This document shows positions 56,801 to 64,000 of a DNA stretch of 64,000 nucleotides, one piece after another (within the stretch, counting starts at the first letter, position 1; every line of letters starts with the position of its first letter). The position numbers and the translations under genes are program-made. Below the pieces are notes generated by a model that saw nothing but the letters and a program-made list of their open reading frames with translations, did no database searches and was not told the origin of the DNA. Where the stretch lies: positions 17,161,475-17,225,474 of the forward strand of contig NC_087077.1 of NCBI RefSeq assembly GCF_026151205.1, read 5' to 3'. The DNA is from Bolinopsis microptera (lineage: Eukaryota; Ctenophora; Tentaculata; Lobata; Bolinopsidae).

Positions 56801-57439
56801 CAGTTATTTTGTGAAACCTGTAAGTTCATTAGAAGAGAAGCTCTCTGAAGAGACTGCAAGTAAGCTGGCTATCGGATATCGGAAACTCATTAAAATATCA
56901 TCGGACAGTGACAAAGAGGAGTTAACAGCTATGGTGAATGTCTTTGAGACCAGGTACAGTAAAACCCCGATTTACCACAAACCCCGATTTACCGATTTTT
57001 GGCGCGTCTACAAAATTTTTCTTTGATCCTTAAAAAGTCCGTATGATATCGATTGTTGTGGGAAGAAGAATAAATATTTTTGCATGCCTTGCTAGGGTAC
57101 ACCCCTTGCTATAGGTAAACTGATTAGTTCTGAAGTGTTCTCATTTTACGACAAAAATAGTGAAAAAGAGGGACTGGTAGGCCACACCCACTAATCGACG
57201 AAATTTTACGAACCTTTCAGCGAATCTAAGTTTTACCCATATCTGTAAACGGATTCCAAGAGTTATAAAGGGTTGTGTGTGGGCAGTCACTTGTGGGCCA
57301 CCCCGTAATACAAAATTAACCCTCAAACAGATGCTCTGATGATTCGAAAAAGGAAGAGTTTTGGGCCAAGACGTACGTGAGTCTGATTGAGGCCCACCCG
57401 GATCTTGCTGCCATGGACAAAGTCGTCAAAGTTTGTAAG
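41891..57439 (+). CDS. GTF3C3: General transcription factor 3C subunit 3 (TFIIIC102), 5' part only
   Basis: Eight exons join in frame: 41891-41981, 42122-42250, 54856-54982, 55338-55428, 55702-55838, 56407-56535, 56804-56953 and 57331-57439 (321 aa). TFIIIC102 is the TPR scaffold of TFIIIC, which recruits TFIIIB to tRNA genes. Exons 1-3 are acidic (FLDEEWGDDQWDD, DEEDESLDTEE). RLTDEFKLLMGEANLAVAKG matches human LPPALRGLMGEANIRFARG, and EIIRNIPDSPAPYETLSVIF plus DLYKSLQYGLVSAHLWP match the first TPRs. KALRYSHLIRFRDRG follows. After exon 8 the only nearby acceptor (ends 57563) leads to GAA then TGA. Human is about 890 aa, and the missing TPRs were not found before 63207, so the copy may be truncated, or later exons lie outside or escaped notice. 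Intron 2 is 12.6 kb. Confidence 0.85.
42774..42973 (+). repeat. 200-bp dispersed repeat, copy 1 (GTF3C3 intron 2)
   Basis: About 90% identical, same orientation, to 54016-54215. Landmarks are GTTCCGTTCAT, ACTAATTGGGGTAATTAAAC, TCTCTTCAAAGGAGCAAAAC and CATTTCCATGAACTAC. Confidence 0.85.
43300..44262 (+). repeat. 41-bp minisatellite in GTF3C3 intron 2
   Basis: About 23 copies of a unit containing GAGATGGCTGGGATAGTGAG and TTTGTTCCTAGTTTCCTTCT. The first, second and last copies carry an extra GTGTCTG-type insertion, as in older units at array edges. Confidence 0.92.
44263..45600. other. Intron 2 sequence without recognisable features
   Basis: AT-rich, no ORF with recognisable domain, no clear repeat. 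Confidence 0.4.
45610..45855 (+). mobile_element. About 245-bp MITE with inverted ends
   Basis: GTGCACATCAGTCGAAATGC followed by ACCGGTC on the left faces GACCGGT then GCATTTCGACTGATGTGCAC on the right: perfect 27-bp inverted ends. A target duplication could not be assigned with confidence. Confidence 0.75.
46971..47055 (+). repeat. Short dispersed repeat, one of four related copies
   Basis: Pattern: TTTACCTGGGGACC, then CAGGCT or ACGCTATT, a middle with GCGG and AGAGGCTGA, then GCCCAGTAA. Related copies lie at about 58260-58355, 60470-60545 and, inverted, 51150-51215. The ends (TTTACCTGGG and CCCAGTAAA) are partly complementary, suggesting a MITE-like or tRNA-independent short element. Confidence 0.5.
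47376..48553 (-). CDS. Nested antisense secreted protein with a sushi-like C-terminus
   Basis: Three minus-strand exons: 48553-48490, 48256-47768 and 47578-47376 (251 aa). It begins with a short signal peptide (MLLILLMSFLVIENTAE). The large middle domain (about 165 residues) has GVYIDFNLEKYSLNIT, VDVYLYTSQGVTAGSLFVRF, VWRVTLTRTSGIRLVVHCNE and WSGEVAKIRFQSSDSASDYY. It looks like an extracellular beta-rich domain of a family I cannot name. The last exon has GLCTGLKAEW, GTVVKVTCSDSGALNRGSSE, VTCTVGTVF and EPFCL, with the cysteine spacing of a sushi/CCP module. It is probably a secreted recognition or matrix protein. It lies wholly inside GTF3C3 intron 2 on the opposite strand. Confidence 0.75.
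48876..49125 (+). repeat. Dispersed repeat of about 245 bp, copy 1
   Basis: Matches 51314-51552 in the same orientation. Shared landmarks: ACTGACACCACGGCATCAAC, TTTCCGCAAAAACCGTA, GCTTTAATGGCCTTCAAA, GGCCAAGGAATAAGAA and CGCGAATTAAA. Family unknown. Confidence 0.85.
49130..49476. other. AAGCGCTTTT-rich palindromic stretch ending in a G-run
   Basis: Many short palindromes of the form TTTTAAGCGCTTTT and TTATAAGCG. A 19-base G-run (49458-49476) follows, with TTTCCT on both sides. It may be the end of an unrecognised G-tipped element or an excision footprint. Confidence 0.35.
49550..51310. other. Intron 2 sequence with weak transposon remnants
   Basis: CCTCGTTGTAATG (about 49677) and CGTGTTATAACGAGGTAAGC (about 49740) face each other and resemble degraded pogo/Tigger-type ends. 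The rest shows no gene. Confidence 0.35.
51314..51552 (+). repeat. Dispersed repeat of about 245 bp, copy 2
   Basis: Same orientation and landmarks as the copy at 48876-49125, with small indels. Confidence 0.85.
52207..52275 (+). repeat. 15-bp tandem repeat next to the telomeric block
   Basis: Four copies of GACAATTGACCCCCC. A related GACAATTGACCCTCGACA reappears at 52321, directly before the TTAGGG array, with GGGGTCAATGGTCGCG between. Confidence 0.88.
52338..52550 (+). repeat. Interstitial telomeric repeat (TTAGGG)n
   Basis: About 34 near-perfect GGGTTA units; the first is GTTAGCG, and the block ends in GGGTTTGTGTTCAC. It is inside GTF3C3 intron 2 with unique sequence on both sides, so it is not a chromosome end in this assembly. 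Reading-frame ORFs here are artefacts. Confidence 0.95.
54016..54215 (+). repeat. 200-bp dispersed repeat, copy 2
   Basis: Direct-orientation copy of 42774-42973. It is followed at about 54222-54290 by a segment shared with 7435-7500 (GTGGGCGGTCGTACAT and AATTCTTTGAATTATAGTA). Confidence 0.85.
55072..55206 (+). repeat. 12-bp repeat (CTCGTGCACCTA) in GTF3C3 intron 3
   Basis: About ten copies, some with inserted TAA or CACATT variants. Confidence 0.9.
55484..55647 (+). mobile_element. 164-bp MITE in GTF3C3 intron 4
   Basis: GGGGTCGTTCACATATTATT followed by ACGTAAT on the left faces ATTACG/TTACGTAATATATGCG and AACGACCCC on the right. The interior is G-rich (GGGGGAGGGGCC). The target duplication is unclear. 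Confidence 0.7.
56162..56346. other. 64-bp perfect inverted repeat with a tRNA-like centre
   Basis: The arms 56162-56225 and 56284-56346 are near-perfect reverse complements (from TTCGAGATGGCCAGG to AAAAACTAGGG). The 58-base centre plus the inner CTAGGG/CCCTAG can fold like a tRNA: D-arm-like CAATTGGTAGAGC, an anticodon-like GAGA-CGCGAAA-TCTC hairpin, and a T-arm-like CTGGG-ATCATTC-CCCAG. Position 33 of the anticodon loop is G, not T, and the T-loop is non-standard, so it is not a normal functional tRNA gene. Confidence 0.7.
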
Positions 57440-58790
57440 GTAGACACTCTTATGTCTTTAGGTTCACTCATGTATCTCGATAAGGAAGGTATCTTGTGAA
57501 CTGTTAAAGTGTTTATTAGTATCTGAACAGCTTTTAACCATATGTTTCGTCTTATTATTTTAGGAATGATTTTTCTAAGTGTAAGGTGGATGGCGGGATA
57601 TGAAGAAAAGTACCTTCTATTTTTCTAAAATTTGAATTAATGGACGAATTCACTAAACAAATTACTATCTTACTTCAGTATTCAAATATTTACTTGTTCC
57701 ATTGCTGACTGACCCGTAAATCCCCTCACAGTTGTACCTATCGGGGAAGCATTACAAGCTTATTACATTATCTTTTATTCGCCATTCATTATCAGTGAAA
57801 GTGTTCGAGGGCCTTAGCTCATATTTTATAGTTTGCGGTTAAGATATAACTATAAGCTCTAATTTCCACAAAACTTTACAGCGTTTACTGTTCACGGTAT
57901 TCACTGATCCGTCTTCATTTATAATTATAGCATTATGATAAAGCATACTGATAACAAATTTTGCTATGATTAAGGACACTTATCCTATTCCATTACTTCT
58001 GACCTCAATCATGTTTTGTTCTATCTACACTAAGCTGAACTCGATAATCGGTCACTGGACATAGACTCCGTCAAAATGGTAAACTTTTAGTCAGCTTTTA
58101 TTTGAAAATGGAAAAAATTGGAACGGGTCGGTAAATGTCTATTTCTCTAAGTTTTCGATGGAAGTCTTGCTCCCAGAACCTCAATCGTGACTTGTACTAT
58201 CCTTTATTAACCCACTAATTGTTCTAATTTTAAGATTAACTACTGGTGGCTGTAGCAATATCCTGGCGGGAACCCCAGGCTATAAGTAAAATGTTCATAA
58301 AGATAAAAAATAATAAAGATGCGGCAGAATGACAGGCTGAGCACCGCCCAGTATAGTAAGAGTATAGTAAGAGTACTGCTACTACCCGGTATTCTGAATA
58401 TCAATATTTTAGTTGTATCTTGTGATAATGATATCCAAATAAATTTCGCCTTGCGGGATATGTCACATGTATGGGAAGGCTAATTATAATTGACTGGTTA
58501 TGGGACATATTATGTCAAAAAAATTCATTTCGTTGAAATCGTTTTTGACTTTCAATTTTCAAAATGTTTTACACTTTCGTATTAAGAAAAATAAATACAA
58601 CGATTACCGGTGTCGCAGAAGTAAAATCATTCACATATGATCAGTTAGAGTTACTAATAGTAATATAAATTACTATTTAAAAAAAATACTTTTCCTACTT
58701 GTAGGACTAGGAGGAGAGGGGACACTGTAATAGTCCCCTTACCTCATAAATTATCGATGTACACAAACAAGATCAAATTTATATTTGTCT
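57440..58790. other. Region after the last recognised GTF3C3 exon
   Basis: AT-rich; no further TPR exon was recognised. A copy of the short dispersed repeat lies at about 58260-58355. Confidence 0.4.
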
Positions 58791-58794
58791 GACA

Positions 58795-58887
58795 GAATTA
58801 AACAGAATTAAACAGGATTAAACAGGATTAAACAGGATTAAACAGGATTAAACAGGATTAAACAGGATTATACAGGATTAAACAGTA
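58795..58887 (+). repeat. 10-bp tandem repeat (AACAGGATTA)
   Basis: About nine copies of AACAGGATTA, the first two as AACAGAATTA and one as TACAGGATTA. Confidence 0.92.
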
Positions 58888-58935
58888 AATTGGCTTGAGA
58901 TAACATTAACAATACCGTCTAAGCAATACATTATT

Positions 58936-59262
58936 TTAAACAAAATCGGAATGAAAGGGAGGGAAGGAAGCCGTTACCCTCCGCATACGTTTGGCGTTCT
59001 GGAGGCAAACGTATCTGACAGTCTGTAGTTCGTCTTCAAGGTGTCGAGGGAAGCAGATATCGTAAGCTCTTCTAGTGAGGGATCGGATGACAGCGTAATT
59101 CGTGGAGGAGTTGGTAGTGCAGGAGGAATACTTGTTGTAGAGGTTTGTGTGGGTGGGTCTTCTGTAGGGTGAAGTGGACTTGTAAGGGTGGATGAGGACA
59201 TCGAGGAAAGGTATGGTTCCGTCGGAGGATGGTTGTTCTTGGGTGTATTTGAGGTCTTCTGC
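58936..59262 (-). pseudogene. Fragment of a Penelope-like reverse transcriptase
   Basis: A minus-strand frame without an ATG is open from 59262 to a TAA at 58936. It contains GTIPFLDVLIHPYK, YRRPTHTNLYNKY, YAVIRSLTRRAYDIC and HLEDELQTVRYV, the order typical of the end of the Penelope-like RT domain (IPFLDV, YRKPTHT, then the helical linker). Upstream, a degraded YVEF sits where YVDD is expected, in another frame, so the element is broken. No GIY-YIG endonuclease is seen. Confidence 0.65.
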
Positions 59263-60737
59263 GGATCCGATCGCCTGGTAGACTACTCGCCATCGAGGTG
59301 GTCAGACATTTAATGACCCTTCCTGCTACGAGGATAAACTCTACGTAACCAAAGTAGAGTAGTACCTTCCTCGATGTCACCCTCTGATCGGATATGGGAG
59401 GTGTTTCATTCTTGTCGGGGTCGGTGGTATACTTGACGAACGTTCATAAACTAATCTCTCGGGCAAGGTGTAATCCCTCAAGGACCACGGACTACAGGGT
59501 TGAATGGACCATAGCCAGACGTGGACACAAAGTCGGCCAGAACAACTGCGATATAAGTATGTCGGATAAATTAGAAATATTACTTCGATCATTCGAACCC
59601 CAGCTGCAAAATCCAAAACGGAGCTCGCTCCTTACAAAATGCCGCCATTGTTTTCCTTGCATGTTATAGTTATATGGAACAGGTCATGGCATATAAATGT
59701 ATTACTAGTAGAACTAGATCCTTAATTTTATATGGTTATTTTAAGTTCACTATCCTGCTCTTCATCTCCAGGACTGTAAAACTTCTTAACGTGTCTCCTA
59801 CTAAATAATACACATAGTACAGCACTTTGATCAGATCCAATATTCCACGGTCAAATATGTAGAATAAGGTATATACTCCGCGCTAATATCGTATTACATG
59901 ACACAAAATTCATACAGGATGAGGTAATTTATTGAGGCGGAAAATGTTTTCAAAATATCCTAAGACATTGTCCGTAATTTAATGAGTTTATGTTCAGGGT
60001 ACAAGTACCAAAACACAAAACAGCTGTATACTAGCACGCTATGCATATTCTACTGTGCACTCACCCCGCCTGTTTGTTCTTATCAAGGTTGAAACATCAA
60101 TCCCAGGCAACACTCCTCTAAGTTTCCTCCCTACCGGACCTGACTACAACATTCCGGATTATTGGGTAATTGATAAATACCCATTAGAGATAAGATAAGA
60201 GAATCAAACCACTGTTTTATGATTTAACCATAAAATCTCTGGCATTGATTTCTGACAATTTTATTGTATTGTTGCTGTATCAAAAAAGGAGTTTTGTGCT
60301 CGAATTGAATCGTTTGAATCTATTATCGTGTCTTATTGAGATCACGTGATGGTCGATATAGTTAAGGAATCAATTAGGCAAAACATTTGATATTTGGACC
60401 ATTGGCGTAACAAAGGGCCCGCAGAGAAAATGAAACAATTTGTCGCTAACTGCAGTTCACGCAGCTGTTTTTTACCTGGGGACCCCACGCTATTATGTTC
60501 ATAAACATAGCCTGGCGTAATTGAACCCTCTAAAGCCCAGTAAAGCTGTTTTATTATTAAATATGGTTATGATAATGGTTTGCGATAACACACGATAATT
60601 GATGATAAACCAATGACAAAGCTTAGGGTGGGCAGCCAATTCAATTCCCAGTTTCAATCCCATTTTCGTTACAGCTTTAATTATTATATCATAACTTCTA
60701 CTACTATGATCTAATGAGTTGCAGAGATGTGCACTGT

Positions 60738-60815
60738 TTTACGTTTAGGCGGCGGCGGTCTTGACGCCGCCTAAACGTAAAACATCGACCGCGGTCTGAC
60801 TCCAAACCGCGGTCT
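60738..60815. other. Two adjacent perfect hairpins
   Basis: TTTTACGTTTAGGCGGCG pairs with CGCCGCCTAAACGTAAAA across a 10-base loop. Immediately after, GACCGCGGT pairs with ACCGCGGTC across a 10-base loop. Confidence 0.85.
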
Positions 60816-61609
60816 ACTGTGTACATATTAGTATTTTGGTTGTGTAACTGATGTATATGAATTGATTTCTTAATATATCGCGGTGGTGAACGTCTCTAAT
60901 GAGTTGGTCACCTCTACCTTGATTGATCGATTGATTGATTGAGGAGCACTACCCAGAGGCATTACTCGGCACTAACGCCTTACCTGATTTCTAAGAGCGT
61001 TCCTTAACTCCTCTCTTAGATTTGTTACCTGTCTGGTGTGTTACCAGGTGCGAATATTTAAAACGTAACCCCCATTCCATTGGAAATATGGTGGTAAGTG
61101 GTGACGTTTTAAACATTTGCAAGTTTTTTGGAACGATAATTCTAACTCCATACTTAGTAATCTCTATCCTTAGTATTAGCAATAACCCAAACACATACCC
61201 ACACCTGCACCCTTCGTATTAATAACCTCAAATTCTTAATAAAAACCGCACATGTCCATTAATACCTCCTTGTTCATGTTATTGTTAACTTTGCAGTGTG
61301 TGATTTGAATTGCACATTTACTGATTTACAGTGACACTGACACTCATTGTCAAGTCTTGATCATTGATGCCCTGTATAAAAAACAAAGTAGACTCGCTAA
61401 TAACTCTGTTTTTATTAAATGTGAGATTGCAGGGATCAGCTTTGCTTAGAGTGGCCAATGTTTTACTAACTAAATAGAAACTGAAAGTGTGATGGCTGAT
61501 TCAAAAACATTGACAATACATCATTAAAAAAGTTGGTAAAATATTCAAATTTAATAATAATATAGGCATGCCATCTGCGCCAAAAACACTTTGACAAAAC
61601 TTTCCCCGT

Positions 61610-61643
61610 CAGTGGCGTAACGTTGCCCTTCGTTACGCCACTG
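61610..61643. mobile_element. 34-bp inverted tip pair, minimal MITE remnant
   Basis: CAGTGGCGTAACG and CGTTACGCCACTG are separated by only eight bases. CAGTGGCGTAAC is a typical transposon tip, so this looks like an element reduced to its two ends. Confidence 0.6.
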
Positions 61644-63207
61644 TTCCCTATCAGGGTCATTTCACAAAACTAACAATTATTTTGGCGAGAGAAAATTGGG
61701 AAAATTCGGCAAATTGCACATATCACGCGTAATATTAGGAATATTTAAACAGTTCTTAAGCAGTTAGTTATATTAATTGTATCATATTCTCCACATCGTT
61801 AATCATAGTAGCTACAGTGATTTGTTCTCACGGTACCACTGCATTACATTGGGAGACTACTCACTACTCTGACAATGTTGCTAGACTATACTCCCGGATT
61901 GGGTTAACTTAATCAGCTCACTGCGCTTCTGATTCTGATTTTTGCTTTTTGATGTGGTATAATATGATATAGTTCACCACTAAAATAAAATGCATCATGT
62001 CTTCTCGACATTTCGTCCCCAGTAATCAATCATGATCGACTCACTCAAGAGAGCGAAAAACAAAACATATTAAAAGAGTTCGTGTTAATGTCAAGTTCAA
62101 CTCGAAGTATGGGGTCATTATTATAAATATAATACGAAATGATACGTGCAAGATAACACGTTACACGTACACAATCATACATAATGAGTAAGTAGTAAGT
62201 AGTCATATAACTGCATCCCACAAAACCTATACTACGCTTACTATATCAATATCCCACAAAACCTATGCTCACTATATCAATATTATTAGCAGCACTTTTA
62301 GTGCCAAAAGCGAGCCTCGTCACTCCCCAGTACTTACATTTATTTCTTGGTTATAGTTTCAGTGCGAGTTCTACGTGAATCATGTTCAGATAATGAAACT
62401 ATTTTCTGAATACAGTTAACGCACGGATTTTTAAAAGTTCACGGGGAAATTTTGATAAGGCTACTTATCCTCTAACTAGCGTAATAAGAACTTTATACGG
62501 TCTTAATTACTTTTATTTGCGCACGGAAGAAGCCAAACAAAATAAACAAATTGAATCAATTATCATGCAGTCGTCTTTAGTCTACCATTAATCACAGATG
62601 TTTGCCAAATAGCGTTGCTTTGAATATGATAACATTATTCTTTCAAATCGATAGTACAGCTGTTGTCATAGTAACAAGGATAGTACAGGATCTTCATTTG
62701 ACGCATTAAATACCCTAATTCGTACCCTCAACTGTTTATTCAGATATAAATCATACGCAAATATTGCCACACACAAATTCTTGAGTTATACCATGTGCAC
62801 AATGAGTGCTGAATTACCAAGTTTATCACTTAAAATCACAGCTGAGACCACACTTAAATCACAGATGAGAGCCTCACGGACCTGTATTTATCAGTTTATT
62901 GTCACAGATAAGATTGGCTTGTCAGATACCAATCTAATGATCAGGGTCCTTTGTCCCTGTGACCGGCTACCATGCTAACACACGCGGCTAGGACTACGTT
63001 CCAATTCACTTGGTGGGTCCAAATTAGGGCACTGTTCCGTATGTTAAGAAGCCTTTTGTCAGCATATCAGACACACACACAGACTATAACTTGTTCACCC
63101 AAAGGAGCAAAGGGTACCAAGAACCGTTATGCTGTATAATTTCTCTGATGTTGTTTGATCAGGTGCGATAAATAAAATCAAAAACAGAAACCGGGGATCA
63201 ACCAGGC

Positions 63208-63957
63208 ATGTCGGAGTATGGGGAGGGGTGCTCGAAACAACCAGCCTCCTCGACAACCAGCCTTCTACCGAGCAGACCTCATTTATCCTTTACAAAACGT
63301 GCTATTGTCTTCTCCGTGGCGGTCTTCAGCATCTTCGCTCAATATCTTTACTTCACTGTGCCCATGGCATTTTTAGCTAATGAAATTCTTGAGGTTTGGA
63401 TACGTTTATCATCAATTTACTCAAATTGTATCTACTTTTTCGATGAATTTTTGGCCACGTCGGTTTCTAACTTGTTTAACCATAAATCTCCATCTTTCAG
63501 AAGCGTAACCGGTCCCCAATGATAGCTGGAACAGTATTTAGTGCCTTGTGCCTGAGCTTGTTCTTTACCCTTATAACAGCACCTAAAACCTCAACCTTTA
63601 TCTCAATACGACAAGCTATATTGATTTGGTGAGTCTGTGACAACAGTCAGTTACTATGACAATTTAGATGGTTCATTTGGACCCAAAATTAATCTAAACC
63701 TTCAGAGTTTTATTTCTGTCATAGTCTCAATTTTAAACACGCTTTATTTTAAATATCACTCTTTCGCTCACTAGGTAAAATTATTGTATAACTCGATACT
63801 TTATCTAATTTGACATTAGCTATAACTTAATTCGTTTTCAGTATCGCTTTGTCAACATTGTCGACAGTATTTTACGTAATAAAGCTAGATGACACCACGT
63901 GGATAGTGTACAGTGTGGTCTCTAGGATTCTACAGGGAATAGCTATAGGAATCACAG
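63208..63957 (+). CDS. Major facilitator superfamily transporter, 5' part
   Basis: Three exons lie in the window: 63208-63393, 63501-63628 and 63842-63957; the last ends at a GTAACA donor and the gene runs off the window. It encodes an N-terminal cytoplasmic stretch, membrane span 1 (AIVFSVAVFSIFAQYLYFTV), a short loop with KRNRSP, span 2 (IAGTVFSALCLSLFFTLI), then a span with CIALSTLSTVFYVI and the MFS signature-like SRILQGIAIGITG. The RxLQG motif is common in SLC18-type vesicular and related transporters, but a family cannot be assigned from this part. An acceptor-like ACCAG lies two bases before the ATG. Confidence 0.75.
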
Positions 63958-64000
63958 GTAACAGATGATATGTTACCACTAACATGAAATTAAACAGACT

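Larger units (their letters stand above)
59330..63207. other. Gene-poor interval before the MFS gene
   Basis: No protein gene is supported. It contains another degraded piece of the RT-bearing element up to about 59600, a dispersed-repeat copy at about 60470, hairpins at 60738 and 61610, and otherwise AT-rich sequence. Confidence 0.4.

Noticed and set aside
59394..59669. 91-codon ORF on the plus strand
   Set aside because: No domain, and it overlaps the degraded retroelement region on the other strand.

Overview
The window is animal nuclear DNA. Protein genes are split by short GT-AG introns, base composition is AT-rich, there are many minisatellites and non-autonomous transposons, and an interstitial (TTAGGG)n block is present. 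Gene content is that of a metazoan. A 3' splice-acceptor-like AG lies just upstream of almost every start codon and same-strand genes are often 280-370 bp apart. That suggests an invertebrate lineage with spliced-leader trans-splicing (for example hydrozoan cnidarians). The species cannot be fixed from sequence alone.

Layout, plus strand: a small C2H2 zinc-finger ORF (1696-1932); ALKBH1 (2688-8908); the KEOPS subunit PCC1/LAGE3 (12252-12777) behind about 3 kb of a 51-bp minisatellite; RPP38 (13325-13993); a glutamate carboxypeptidase II-like M28 peptidase in 12 exons (14319-27782); AATF (30038-31549); a COA1-like membrane protein (32403-33848); a group XII phospholipase A2 (34178-34711); MAK16 (35424-39233); TAMM41 (39598-41612, frame broken near its end); the 5' part of GTF3C3/TFIIIC102 (41891-57439); and the first three exons of an MFS transporter (63208 to the edge). 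Two minus-strand genes are nested in introns: a coiled-coil plus F5/8-type lectin gene (17911-18861) and a secreted gene with a sushi-like C-terminus (47376-48553). Six of the twelve plus-strand genes serve tRNA, rRNA or Pol III biology (ALKBH1, PCC1, RPP38, AATF, MAK16, GTF3C3).

Two patterns stand out. First, tandem duplications repeatedly start at functional gene boundaries. These include start codons (PCC1 roughly 55 copies, the peptidase 3 copies, MAK16 leader 2 copies), 3' splice sites (ALKBH1 introns 1, 3 and 5; peptidase exon 7; TAMM41 intron 1), a 5' splice site (peptidase exon 7, 5 copies) and a stop codon (PLA2, 3 copies). In several cases the last minisatellite unit is itself the working acceptor or start.

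Second, three non-autonomous elements (4753-7045, 21848-26937, 27877-29180) have inverted tips that begin with long G homopolymers. Each is flanked by 5-7 bp target-site duplications. Two of them carry long TCC arrays. They share with two TA-flanked elements (16048-17749, 31845-32350) an unusual design: both ends carry the same snap-back hairpin in the same orientation. No transposase for them is visible. The 12.6-kb second intron of GTF3C3 is a sink for repeats: a 41-bp minisatellite, dispersed repeats, MITEs, the telomeric block and the nested secreted gene.
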